NCBI GenBank assembly: GCA_030512335.1
Contig: JAULSU010000001.1
Coordinates: 124,001 to 188,000, forward strand
Source of the DNA: Immersiella caudata
Lineage: Eukaryota > Ascomycota > Sordariomycetes > Sordariales > Lasiosphaeriaceae
DNA: 64,000 nucleotides
Direction: 5' to 3'
The translations under genes and the position numbers were made by a program. The notes beneath the pieces were generated by a model. The model did not search any database, was not told the origin of the DNA, and saw nothing but the letters and a program-made list of their open reading frames with translations. Positions 55,457 through 64,000 of the stretch are shown one piece after another. Position 1 is the stretch's first letter, and every line of letters begins with the position of its first letter.

Positions 55457-56991
55457 TCTCGGAGGACCGCGATTGCGGCGAAGGGCGCGCCGGGCGGCGG
55501 CCGAGGGGAAAAAGCGGTCCGCGGTCTAGAGGGCTCGAATTTTGCTCGCGAGGATCGGACAGTTGGGATAATGGCGTGGCTCAGTGGATGGCAGTGGCGT
55601 TGCCGCACGTCGAAAGTAATAAGTTGGCGTCGATGACAACCCGATTTCTCCAACGGCAAGCAGCCATGCTTTGCCAAGCGAGCGCCGGAATTTGGAGGGG
55701 CACAGTGCGAGGCGCGCGCCAGTTGGGACCCCTGCATCACTGTGGGACTCCGACCTCTCAAGAGTCACGTGACTTTCGCCCCTGACTAACGTCACTTATA
55801 CCTTCCCTCACTTACACCTTCCCGCTGTGATTTGAAATCAACTGCCCGCACCGCCCTAAAAATTCATGGACCCATACCGTGAAGATGGGTCTGAATGGTA
55901 ATAGACAGGGCCCTGCTTATCCCCGCCAAAAGTCTCGTCCTCTTTTGGGGGACAACTGGCCCGCGCGATCTCCACCTAGATATGTGAGTGGGGGTACTGG
56001 GACGTTTGTGCTCCTCATCGGCTTCAGTAGGAGGTGGGATAGAGCCAGATACTCAAGAATGAGTGCTAGTACATTCGTACTTCCTCCTCGGCTTGGTCTC
56101 AGGGGGAGGTGAAGCTTGTATTCCGTAAGGCCATCCTGCATGTGCGGTTCGGCTTCCAGCCTGAGCTTGTAACACCATAATACTACCCAGCAGCGCTTTT
56201 TGTGGTAGTGAAGGCGAACCAGACATGTGAGTGGGAGTGCTGGCACACACGCCCCTCGAACCATGAGGTACTTCAAGATACTTCCTCGGTCCCAGGAGCA
56301 GTTAGTTTATACTCCGTAGGTCGCCCTGGGGCTTGGCTCTACTTTGGCGACACCATAGTGAATGGGGCTCGCTTGTAACAAAGCAACAAATGGCTGGCGG
56401 GGAGCGTTTACTGTCAAACCAAATATCGACAACGGAGTCAGCAACACGTCCAACTACCCGCGCCAAGACTGCCTCGAAAGCTTCATGACACAGTTGCTCT
56501 GGCAGCTACAGAAGTCGTGCCCTCACCATGAAAGACAAGAAAGAATCCTCCGAACGCCTCTTCGCATTTGGAAAACCGCTCCTCATTTTTGCTCGGACTG
56601 GGGCTCCTGCTGTTAAAGTCATGACCAGCCTCATTTCTCCCATCGCGTAGTGATGTCACCCTGTACCTTACTTGTGAACTCGGTCAGCCCTGTAAATGGG
56701 AAGCAAGGTTCCTCGCCTGCTTGGTCAGAGCCCCACCACAGGCAGCGCAGCGCAGCAAGCCAAGCAAATCGCCCACAAAGCTTGACGAGTACACCCACCT
56801 CAACCTTACGAGGGCAGCAATTATCAAGCTTCCATTCCTCAAACCTTGCACCTCTACTTATTTAAATTCGCACCGCTCGCGGATTTTGCTGTTCCACTCC
56901 CCACGCATTCCCACCGACCCGAATCGCCATACCGACCCTTGACGTCAATCCCAAACCAACCTCAGATCCGAATTCGACTCAGTTGGCCATC
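55457..56991. other. 1.5-kb divergent intergenic region with diverged repeats
   Basis: Upstream of two divergent genes. Two imperfect copies of a unit of about 140-150 bases lie at about 55977-56180 and 56224-56365 (see repeat entry). The last 120 bases are C/A-rich leader of the Gfd2-like gene. No gene called. Confidence 0.45.
55977..56365. repeat. Two diverged direct repeats
   Basis: Both copies start TGTGAGTGGG. Both contain TACTTC(CTC)CTCGG, then a TAT/TACTCCGTA(A)GG-type block and GCC(A/C)(T/C)CCTG, and end ACACCATA. Divergence is high. Possibly an old noncoding element; no terminal inverted repeats seen. Confidence 0.4.
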
Positions 56992-58560
56992 ATGACGCGC
57001 TGGCAATTGACATCCCGCCACTTCCAGGTGCGGCACTGCAATGCGCTTTGGAGAAGCAACATCCCCGATTACTACGCCCTTAAATGGCTCGTCGATCACT
57101 CGACATTTGTCACAATGGACGTCTACATGGGCGAGTCCGAGGTGAGGGGAGTTGGCCTCACATGCCTCCAAATCCCCGCAGAAGATCTTACGGCATTCGA
57201 CGAGCCGTGTCAAGAAAAACTCGACCTCGGTGACCTGGCTCAGAAGTACGGCTTTCGGTCTCGCTACATCCGCGTTACAGGGACGAAGGAGGTTGGTCTT
57301 AGGCAGAGGAAGCGCGAGTCATTTGCCTTTGGCGAAGTCGAGATTTTGGCTGCTGGTGACCTTCAAGAGACCTTGCGGCTTGATTTGAAGGCGGTCGGAG
57401 ACGAGGCGCGTCGAAACTTGGTACTTGTCGGATTCGAAATATCATCCGTCTTAAGAATGATTTCCGACCACTATTCCGAGCTAGCGCAACTGTTCACGGC
57501 CTGGGTTGATCTTCAAGAGATTGTTCACGAGCTAGCAGGCGTTTCGAAGGGTGCAGGAATTCGCAATGTCCTCACTGCTCTGGGCTTTCCCGATGAATCG
57601 CTTGCGGTCCCCAGAGAATTGCTCAAACTCACCCCCGGGAACACTTCTGCGAGGATTGCAGCTGTTCTTCTCTGCATCGCAACCCCTTCGAAACGCCCAG
57701 CACTTTGCCTAGCCCCTCCAAACAGATCGAGAGTGCGCGCTTCTCGTCGCGTACAAGATCCCGAGTGGATCGCCAACAGGTCCAGCAACAAGTCCAACAG
57801 CAGCACGCCTCGATTCACAAAGATGCCCGATGCCGATACGACTCTTTGGCACAGCTCAAAGCCCGGCCCGCCTGAGCAGTATCCATTCATTGCCAAGGTC
57901 AAACCCGATTGTTCCATGGCGTCAAAGAAGGGTCATGCAATCTTCGAAACTACTATGCTTTTTGATGCGTTTTCTGGGTTCATCACTCCCAAGGCCGTCA
58001 GTGCTCTGGGAATCAGGTGCGAGAAGGGCGTTGGATGGGTCTGCTTCCCCAGCCTGGGGGCTCTCGATCACTTTGTCGAACGAGCAAACGGCGCGAAAGA
58101 CTCTCATGGTCGTATCTGGACGGTGGTTGAGGATGAGAGCTGCAACCGCAGTGCGCCGGAGCCCTTGAGCATTTGGCAGATCCTCAAAAGGGCCGTGGAG
58201 GGACAGATGGGGCAGCAGTATTCTGAGGCGAGCCTCGAGAAGAAGGCGGCGAAGGCCCGCAACCGCAGCTTCGACTGGACCGACATGGCTAACGCTCTCG
58301 ACATGTCGCTCATTGCAGAAGAGCAAGAGGACGAAATGGACGTTGACACGATGGAGGCTGACGATGATGGCGAGGCCATGATTGATGGCGTCAAGGCTGG
58401 TGCACTCAACGTTGACGGGATTAAGGTTGACAAGATGGAGGTTGACGAGGTTCAGATCGAGGAGACCAGGAATGACGAGAAGGCGGGGGACGAGATGAAG
58501 GGAAATCCTATGGAGGTTCCCAAGAAGAAGAAGGATGATGATGTGAAGCTAGGTCGCTAG
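56992..58560 (+). CDS. Gfd2/YDR514C-like RNase H-fold protein, ending at an in-frame TAG
   Basis: Single exon, 522 residues from ATG 56992. Residues about 35-235 resemble the RNase H-like (DEDD exonuclease-fold) domain of fungal Gfd2/YDR514C proteins: FVTMDVYMGESE (first acidic pair), FRSRYIRVTGTK, FAFGEVE, LVLVGFEISSVLRMI and AWVDLQEIVHELAG. The segment usually reading HNAGNDA is here TPGNTSARIAAVLL, so the last acidic residue seems lost. Residues about 280-400 hold a second unit (YPFIAKVKPDCSMASKKGHA, WVCFPSLGALDHFVE). The tail is acidic and repetitive (KVDKMEVDEVQIEE). The TAG at 58558-58560 is followed by 106 more in-frame codons. Confidence 0.68.
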   Translation: MTRWQLTSRHFQVRHCNALWRSNIPDYYALKWLVDHSTFVTMDVYMGESEVRGVGLTCLQIPAEDLTAFDEPCQEKLDLGDLAQKYGFRSRYIRVTGTKEVGLRQRKRESFAFGEVEILAAGDLQETLRLDLKAVGDEARRNLVLVGFEISSVLRMISDHYSELAQLFTAWVDLQEIVHELAGVSKGAGIRNVLTALGFPDESLAVPRELLKLTPGNTSARIAAVLLCIATPSKRPALCLAPPNRSRVRASRRVQDPEWIANRSSNKSNSSTPRFTKMPDADTTLWHSSKPGPPEQYPFIAKVKPDCSMASKKGHAIFETTMLFDAFSGFITPKAVSALGIRCEKGVGWVCFPSLGALDHFVERANGAKDSHGRIWTVVEDESCNRSAPEPLSIWQILKRAVEGQMGQQYSEASLEKKAAKARNRSFDWTDMANALDMSLIAEEQEDEMDVDTMEADDDGEAMIDGVKAGALNVDGIKVDKMEVDEVQIEETRNDEKAGDEMKGNPMEVPKKKKDDDVKLGR

Positions 58561-58881
58561 AAGCAACTCAGTGACCCTACATCCGACAGAAGCGGCCCCT
58601 CCGGCATCAAGATTCGCTCCTCCCCCCGTTCCAAGAGTGACAGTATTTTGCCGACTGAGGATTATCCCTCGTGGTCGCCAAGGTCGCCGACGTCGTCACC
58701 CAGCAAGCGCAAGCTCACCAATACCGACGAGGAGAGCTATGATGGCGTTGACGGATCGCCAACCAAGCGTGCTCGCGAGAAGAACGTCTTTGAATGGGGA
58801 CACCCGGAGGAGATTGAGATTGAGATTGGCCAGCCGTTGAAGACTCTCAGGGACACAACCAATCCTGAGGGCGGAAACTGA
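58561..58881 (+). other. In-frame continuation after the TAG
   Basis: The frame stays open for 106 codons with protein-like content: SDPTSDRSGPSGIKIRSSPR, PSWSPRSPTSSPSKRKLTNT, GSPTKRAREKNVFEWG and EEIEIEIGQPLKTL, ending TGA at 58879-58881. SPSKRK and PTKRARE look like nuclear localisation signals. This is best read as the original C-terminus of the Gfd2-like protein, cut off by a single CAG-to-TAG type change or reached by readthrough. Confidence 0.6.
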
Positions 58882-59120
58882 GACGTGCTATGCACATTAT
58901 CGGTATGGGTTTGGCATTGGTGCCGGGAGCAATCATGGGAATCGTTCAAGCCTTTTATTTCCGAGTAGGTGCCTCTCAGAGACGTAAGTATCGCCAAGGG
59001 TCAGGACTGAGACGCGTCACATACGCTACCGGGAGTAGTTTGGCATTGGACTGAGATGCATCATGCACGGCATCGGGAGCGGTTCGGCATCGGTTCTGGA
59101 GGCAATCATTGGAATCAGCC
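58876..59120. repeat. Three imperfect repeats after the Gfd2-like gene
   Basis: Copies begin at about 58876, 59004 and 59047, each with (A)CTGAGA(C/T)G and later TTGGCATTG or TTCGGCATCGG. The first and third also share GGAGCAATCATGGGAATC / GGAGGCAATCATTGGAATC. Confidence 0.55.
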
Positions 59121-59528
59121 ACCCCTTGATAGTTCGCAAGGAATGGTGGCTCTGGACCACTCCTAGCCCTAGAACCTGAATCGTTCCGAGAAGGCCGATA
59201 TATGCAAAAACTGTGATAGGGATTCAAATTGCCTGACGCCGTGCCTTGGGGCCATAACTTTCAGTGGAGAAGTGAAATTTTTGACTGCTGTGCAGCAGCC
59301 TGAGCAGCCGCTCTCTACAAGGTCCGTGCGCATGCCTTTGTTGCTTCTCGCTGCCCCGAACCGCACTGTGTTACCTCGACGCCCGGACCACCTGCAGGAA
59401 ATACGCGGACGACGCAACTACATCGGCGACGTCGACAATTCGGATCAGTGTCGCGAATTGAACCTCATCCAACCACGTCGGCAACTCCTGCGTCAGCCTG
59501 GACCGCCGGCTTCTCGACCACCCCTAAG
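59121..59528. other. 5' flank of the Vps3844-type gene
   Basis: No gene recognised. Confidence 0.45.
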
Positions 59529-60809
59529 ATGAAGTTCCTCACGCCCATCACATTTGCGGCTCTCTGCGGGTTCGCCGAGGCAGCCAAGCAGAGCGCCGAC
59601 GTCTTCATTTTTGGCGCCACGCAGAGCTCTTCCGAGAAACCACAGTTACCGCGAGAAGTCGCCCGCCACATTCTTCTGCAAAGGGTGCGTCCTCGTGCCG
59701 CGTGTCTCCCTCTGCGCCCAGGCTGACCATAGCTGTAGACATCTCGATCACGCTACGGAAGTGACCTCCGCGATCTGCCCAGGTCTATCGATACCGAATC
59801 TGCCGTCGAGCACATTGCGCGATATGGCAAGAGCCCGGCCCCTCTATTTGTCGAGCCCGACGCGACCGACGCTTCACAACTCGTCGTGGTTCTCGAGGGC
59901 ATCGACAACAAGGCGGCCAGCCAAATCAAGGAGGTGCTCACGCAGTCCGGCCAAGATGTCGCCTTCACCATCTCCGACCCGCCATCCGCAACAGCCAACA
60001 CCCGTCTGATGACCCTCTTCCAAAACATGGGCATCGCCTCGCAGCAGCAATGCGACTTCGCCTCTGCCATCAACCCCTTCGACAGCAACTGCTGGAGCGG
60101 ATCCTCGTCGGTCGTCAAGTACGACGTATCCAAGGTCCGTCCCTCCACGGCTAACACCCCATTCCCTCCCTCCCGCTGACCCTCTCTGCAGTCCCCCGAA
60201 ACCCTCGCCTCGATCCTCTCCAATCTCCCTCGCCTCGCCAAATTCACCAACACCGGCGATCTTGAAGCCGTCCTCCTTCTCCTCCCCGAATCTTCACGCT
60301 ACTCCTCCCTCTCCCACTGGAGCGTCGCCGCCGCTGCCCTCCACTCGCAGCGCTCCGCCGGCGCCAGCCCCGAAACCGAAGCCATCTTCACCTCCTCAAG
60401 CGTTCTCTCCGCACAGTCCTCTTCCAAAGCAACCAAGAAGCCCAAGGCCGTGAAAATCCCGCAGTGCTTCGCCTCGTTCAACACGTGCATGACCCAGACG
60501 GGCAACTGCTCTGCGCACGGCGAGTGCGTCAACAAGTACGACGAGGGCGACAAGTCGAGCTGCTTCGCGTGCAGCTGCAAGGCTACGATCCTCAAGGCTG
60601 GCGAGGGCCCGGAGCACAGGGGACGGCAGACGCAGCACTGGGGCGGGAACATGTGCCAAAAGGAGGACATTAGCACGCAGTTCTGGCTGATTGCTGGCTT
60701 CACTGTTACCATCATTGCGGCTGTGGGATTTGCCATTGGGTTGCTGTTCAGCGTGGGCGAGGAGCAGCTGCCTGGTGTGATCGGAGCGGGCGTGAGCCGC
60801 TCAAAGTGA
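59529..60809 (+). CDS. Vps3844/DUF3844 membrane protein
   Basis: Three exons, 59529-59684, 59739-60134 and 60192-60809, give 389 residues. A signal peptide (MKFLTPITFAALCGFAEA) leads into a lumenal domain with DVFIFGATQSS, ARYGKSPAPLFVEPD and LVVVLEGID. The C-terminal DUF3844 block is clear: PQCFASFNTCMTQTGNCSAH, GECVNKY, CFACSCKAT, then HWGGNMCQKEDISTQFWLIA, a Cys-rich EGF-like segment. A single membrane segment (LIAGFTVTIIAAVGFAIGLLF) and a short cytoplasmic tail end the protein. This is a conserved fungal type I membrane protein, annotated in other fungi as a vacuolar-sorting (Vps3844-like) protein of the endomembrane system. Confidence 0.85.
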
Positions 60810-61176
60810 GGGATATCTACTGAGGCTCGGGTTATCACTAAGGAGAGGCGCTTTGGAGGCCCCAAGGGCATTAATGAGTGGCAGTTTATATGTATAGACG
60901 GATGAGCGGTGGTGCACGTATGTATTCGACGCCGGAGGTACAGTCCGATGCCGGCTGTGCTGTGTATGTATCATATCGGGTTGTATTGCTCGCGGCGATG
61001 GCATGGATGGAATCATTCCCGGGGTAATTGGGATTACTTTATCGCTAGACGGTTGGCCGAGCGCCTGTTGCTCGAGAATGGAACGACTATCACTCATGAA
61101 TTTTGATGGAGAAGTACTTGACAGGGTATCATTACATTGTATCGAGGACTACGAGCTCCGATAGGCCACACAGCCA
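60810..61176. other. Gap between convergent stops
   Basis: 3' flanks of the Vps3844-type and Ntr2-like genes; nothing else seen. Confidence 0.5.
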
Positions 61177-62775
61177 TTATGTCATCTCTATCTCTGTACC
61201 AGGCCTCTTCGTTGGCGTACCGAGGCTCTCCAGCCCTCGCTCCACGGGTAGATCCCCTCCCATACCCGGCGGGAGTGGCCTTAAAGGCGACTGCGTCACC
61301 AGCTTTGACATATCACCCGCACTTCTGACCAAAGCTTGGTATTTCGTCCCAGCTTGGTTCAGCACCTCCTGCACCTCCTTCTCCCGCGCAGCAATCTCCT
61401 CCTTTTCCTTCTCCAGCTCTGCTATTTTGTTCTGCTTTCTCGTCACCTCATCTTCTAACTCCTGCACTAGGCTTCGCATCCGCGCCATCACCTCATTCAC
61501 ATCTGGCAGGGGCTTCATCCGCGGTATCACAGAGTCTTGCGCGTCTGTATCGTCGTTGTCATCGTGGCGCTGTAACCCGTCCATTCCGGCACGTCGCTGT
61601 GCCGCCTCGTACGCCGCGCGCCGTTCGGCCTCGCTGTCAGAGAGGGAGTCATCGGAGGGAGCCTCAGCGGCGTTGATGAGGTCGGCGATTTCTTGGCGGT
61701 GGCGGCGGGAGGCTTCGAGGGAGGCGTTGCGGCCTAGGGCGAGACCGCCGTCGGAGACGAACTCGTCGTAGCCTTCGCCTAGGTCTTCGTCTTCGGCGAT
61801 GAGGCGGGAGGGAGCTTTTTTAGGCTTGAGGCTGAGGGCGATGCGGTTGGACTGGGGGGGTTCTTCTGTGTCGGAAGCGGAGAGGGAGAGGAAATCGGAT
61901 TGTTGGGCGAGGCGGGCGCGCCGCTCTTTGCGCTCGCGGATTTCAGATTCGGTGAGAATGTGGGCGGCGGAGGGGGGTTCTTGGGCTTGGGTGGATGGAG
62001 AGCGGCGGGAGAGGTCGGCGGAGGGGACAATTAGGGCGCCTTCCAGCTCGGAGGGGTCGATGTCCATTTCGTCGCCATAGTCGGTGATGTTGCGCGAGGA
62101 GTCTTTTTGAGGGGTGTTGGGAGTGGAACTTTGGAGCTCTTGGAGGTATTCCTTGCTGTAGCGCGGGCGGTCTTCCTCGTTGCCGAAGCGAGTGGGAAGG
62201 TCTCGGAGATTTTGGAGGGAGGCCGATTTGCGTAGGGCATTGTTTTGTAGGGCGCGATGCCCGAAGCTTTTCTTCGGGGTGGCAGCTTCGGGCGCGTCTT
62301 CATCGTTCCGCGAGGAGTTGTCGGGGCCAAAGGAGAGGCGGGCTGTCGAAGAGCGCTTCTTTTGTTTTGTCGAACTGGAGCGGCTCAGGGCTGGCCGGAT
62401 AACAACTGGACCGGAATCCTCATCATCACCGTCGCCTGCCGAGGCTGTGCCTGTTTCTTTGCCCAGTGAGGCGTTGCCATCGCCACTCTGGAGCTCATCG
62501 TCGTCGTTGAAGTTGATGCTCTTTCGGAGGGACGAGGACTTGGCGGGCTTGGTTCGGCCGAACTTGATGGGCCCTTGTAGGACGGGGACTGTCGGCAGCG
62601 CATCAGCTTGCTTGCTCTTTGTGTCCGTATCAGCACAGGCGCCGTGGAGGCCAATTGGGGAGAACTCACCCTCTTTCTTTTCCTCCTCTCCAGTCAGGGA
62701 CGTCCCCATCTCCGTGTCTTCATCGTCGAGGTTCTGGATAATGCGCGCTTTGCGCTTTGGGCCAAAGGAGCTCAT
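61177..62775 (-). CDS. Ntr2-like spliceosome-disassembly factor
   Basis: Single exon, 532 residues from ATG 62775 (MSSFGPKRKARIIQNLDDED); the frame is open 42 codons upstream but lacks similarity. The N-terminal PKRKAR..LDDED pattern, the basic and acidic low-complexity middle, RYSKEYLQELQSSTPNTPQK with a DYGDEMDIDPSELEGALIVP stretch, and the C-terminal coiled coil (MARMRSLVQELEDEVTRKQN, IAELEKEKEEI) match the Ntr2 family. Ntr2 helps recruit the helicase Prp43 to take apart the spliceosome after splicing. Nuclear. Its neighbour on the other strand encodes the snRNP core protein Sm G, with about 300 bases between starts. Confidence 0.8.
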   Translation of the reverse strand: MSSFGPKRKARIIQNLDDEDTEMGTSLTGEEEKKEGEFSPIGLHGACADTDTKSKQADALPTVPVLQGPIKFGRTKPAKSSSLRKSINFNDDDELQSGDGNASLGKETGTASAGDGDDEDSGPVVIRPALSRSSSTKQKKRSSTARLSFGPDNSSRNDEDAPEAATPKKSFGHRALQNNALRKSASLQNLRDLPTRFGNEEDRPRYSKEYLQELQSSTPNTPQKDSSRNITDYGDEMDIDPSELEGALIVPSADLSRRSPSTQAQEPPSAAHILTESEIRERKERRARLAQQSDFLSLSASDTEEPPQSNRIALSLKPKKAPSRLIAEDEDLGEGYDEFVSDGGLALGRNASLEASRRHRQEIADLINAAEAPSDDSLSDSEAERRAAYEAAQRRAGMDGLQRHDDNDDTDAQDSVIPRMKPLPDVNEVMARMRSLVQELEDEVTRKQNKIAELEKEKEEIAAREKEVQEVLNQAGTKYQALVRSAGDMSKLVTQSPLRPLPPGMGGDLPVERGLESLGTPTKRPGTEIEMT

Positions 62776-63072
62776 CGCAGCTAGTTCAGTAGTTCGATAT
62801 TGGTCGCAGAGCGGTGGTTGTGTCTCCCAGTCTTGTCGGCGCGAGCGCGTTGCGATGCGAAAGCCAACTCGTTGCCGCCAAAATTCCCCAGAGCTTCCCA
62901 TGTAGGAACGTCGCGATTCCTTATCTTATCGGAACTCCACACGTGACGCCACCGCTGTCAAGCCACTGAGCACCCCACCCCAAATTTCACCTGGCGGTCG
63001 CGAAGAAGCGCGACGGACAAGCTCCGCCGTAACCTTCACCAGAACCCCTAGCAGCGCTTCTCAACAGACAAG
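62776..63072. promoter_or_regulatory. Bidirectional promoter of Ntr2-like and Sm G genes
   Basis: About 300 bases separate two divergent start codons, both for splicing-related proteins. No TATA box seen. Confidence 0.4.
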
Positions 63073-63540
63073 ATGGCGCCTGCACAACCAGAGCTCAAGA
63101 AAGTGAGTGGCATCCCCTAGGATGATACCTTGTGTGTTGCACGTATCTTTGGCTACCAAAATTGGAACCGACGAAGCTTGCCTCTCCCTCGCACGCAGCA
63201 GCTCGCTAACTTTTGTGTCGCAGTATCTCGACAAGAGGCTGTTCGTCCAGCTCAATGGTAGCCGCAAGGTCATCGGCGTGCTCCGCGGATACGACGTACG
63301 ATGCTCCGCCCCCTGTCGATTTCATCGCTGACATCAGCTCAACAGGTCTTCCTGAATATCGTTCTGGACGATGCGGTCGAGGAGAAGAACGGTGGCGAGA
63401 AGGTCAAGCTCGGCATGGTGGTATGCTACCCTCGAACCCCCATGACCGACGGGCGCTAATAATTCCAGGTCATCCGTGGAAACTCGGTAGTTATGCTGGA
63501 AGCACTTGAGCGCATCGGCGGGGACGACCGACGAGGATAA
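63073..63540 (+). CDS. smx2: Small nuclear ribonucleoprotein Sm G
   Basis: Four exons, 63073-63102, 63224-63295, 63346-63420 and 63469-63540, give 82 residues: MAPAQPELKK | YLDKRLFVQLNGSRKVIG ... RGYD | VFLNIVLDDAVEEKNGGEKV ... | VIRGNSVVMLEALERIGG. Both Sm motifs are complete (Sm1 with RGYD..LNIVLDDA, Sm2 with VIRGNSV). It is part of the seven-membered Sm ring on U1, U2, U4 and U5 snRNA. Length and intron positions fit filamentous fungi. The C-terminal DDRRG is slightly longer than in yeast. Confidence 0.95.
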
Positions 63541-63797
63541 GAAGCTGGACACGCCGGTCGAGGACAAGAGACAGCCAACCACAAGGCGACGGGGGAGCCA
63601 GACGCATCGCGTCTCTACGGATTGTTTTCGCTTTCTGAATATTATCATGTTATGGGAAAAAGGGCTGGCGGCGGTACGGCGTTCAATCTGAAGAAGCAAG
63701 CAATTTGGTTGTTGAACAAGACAAAACAAAAGCCCCCCAAGCTCGCGGAGCCAGGCAGTTGACGACAAATGATACCCCCGAATGACTACCAACCAGA

Positions 63798-63982
63798 CTA
63801 TTTCTCCTCCTCCTTCCAAGCCTCTTCCTCATACCCGTCGATCATCTTTCCTCCATACTCCTTCACCCATCCCTTGATTCCCCCTGTCAACACCAGCGCC
63901 TCCATCTCGTCAGCCCCGCCAACCTCGTCAATGTAATCCTGCATCCAAGCTGCACACCTCGGCCCTCGTCCATTCGATTGCC
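63798..63982 (-). CDS. Rhodanese/Cdc25-like protein, last exon
   Basis: The terminal exon runs from an acceptor (TTGCAG) at about 63983 to TAG 63798-63800; the rest of the gene is beyond the right edge. The frame reads QSNGRGPRCAAWMQDYIDEV, then LVLTGGIKGWVKEYGG and GYEEEAWKEEEK. The SNGRGPRCA..M block and GGIKGW are typical of the small Ych1/Arr2/Cdc25-type rhodanese proteins of fungi (phosphatase or arsenate-reductase fold). The catalytic Cys would lie on the previous exon, just before QSNGR. It ends convergent with Sm G, about 260 bases apart. Confidence 0.75.
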
Positions 63983-64000
63983 CTGCAACATCAGTATCTA

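Noticed and set aside
62645..62690. Possible short intron in the Ntr2-like gene (GTGAGT donor)
   Set aside because: All nearby acceptors break the frame, while unspliced reading is open and protein-like.
1..64000. RIP-mutated transposons
   Set aside because: No AT-rich, transposase- or reverse-transcriptase-like segment was seen. The pseudogenes keep high GC and show frameshifts more than C-to-T stops.

Overview
The window looks like nuclear DNA of a filamentous ascomycete (Pezizomycotina). Genes are short and mostly carry one to four introns of about 35-95 bases with GT...AG ends and CTAAC-type branch points. The families seen are fungal ones: Zn2Cys6 regulators, a 7TM-RGS protein, an AA9 lytic polysaccharide monooxygenase, GPI-anchored and small cysteine-rich secreted proteins, and the fungal-only families DUF3533, DUF3632 and DUF3844. 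No rRNA, convincing tRNA, CRISPR or bacterial-type operon is visible.

Layout. 0-12 kb: the 3' part of an IDO/PrnB-like heme-dioxygenase gene, then mostly debris (a minus-strand ORF interrupted by one TAA, a TPR-CHAT caspase-like pseudogene, a DJ-1/PfpI pseudogene, a truncated HET-type N-terminus). Between these lie intact genes for a DUF3533/SNG1-like membrane protein, an FAD monooxygenase and a 74-residue hydrophilic protein. 12-24 kb: a von Willebrand A/alpha-kinase protein, a fructosyl-amine or sarcosine-type amine oxidase, a secreted beta-lactamase-like hydrolase, a GPI-anchored cysteine-rich protein, a probable cysteine-rich pseudogene and a DUF3632 protein. 24-33 kb: an unrecognised 129-residue gene lying against a sphinganine hydroxylase (SUR2/basA) relic, a Zn2Cys6-ankyrin fusion, a small membrane protein, and an AA9 LPMO convergent with a Zn2Cys6 regulator. 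33-56 kb: a processive GT2 glycosyltransferase, the 7TM-RGS protein, a DUF2278 + lamin-tail protein, a secreted cysteine-rich protein, a LysM/chitin-binding relic, a proline/serine-rich single-pass membrane protein, a DHA1-type MFS transporter and a conserved 400-residue membrane protein. 57-64 kb: mainly housekeeping genes, namely a Gfd2/RNase H-like protein with an in-frame stop, a Vps3844-type membrane protein, an Ntr2-like spliceosome factor, snRNP Sm G, and the last exon of a rhodanese/Cdc25-like protein.

How the genes may work together. Four secreted or surface products (LPMO, beta-lactamase-like enzyme, two cysteine-rich proteins) and a chitin-binding relic suggest a lifestyle involving plant or fungal cell walls. 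The LPMO and its convergent Zn2Cys6 neighbour could be a target/regulator pair, but this is inference. The left half combines remnants of fungal cell-death or allorecognition modules (CHAT, HET) with ankyrin and vWA-kinase signalling proteins, which fits a fast-evolving accessory segment next to a conserved right end. I found no complete, clearly new multi-gene system. The most unusual items are the vWA-alpha-kinase with an extra zinc-ribbon-like tail, the Zn2Cys6-ankyrin fusion, the stop-interrupted Gfd2-like gene, and the concentration of broken genes at 1.6-12 kb.

All gene models were read by eye from the six frames; splice sites are predictions.
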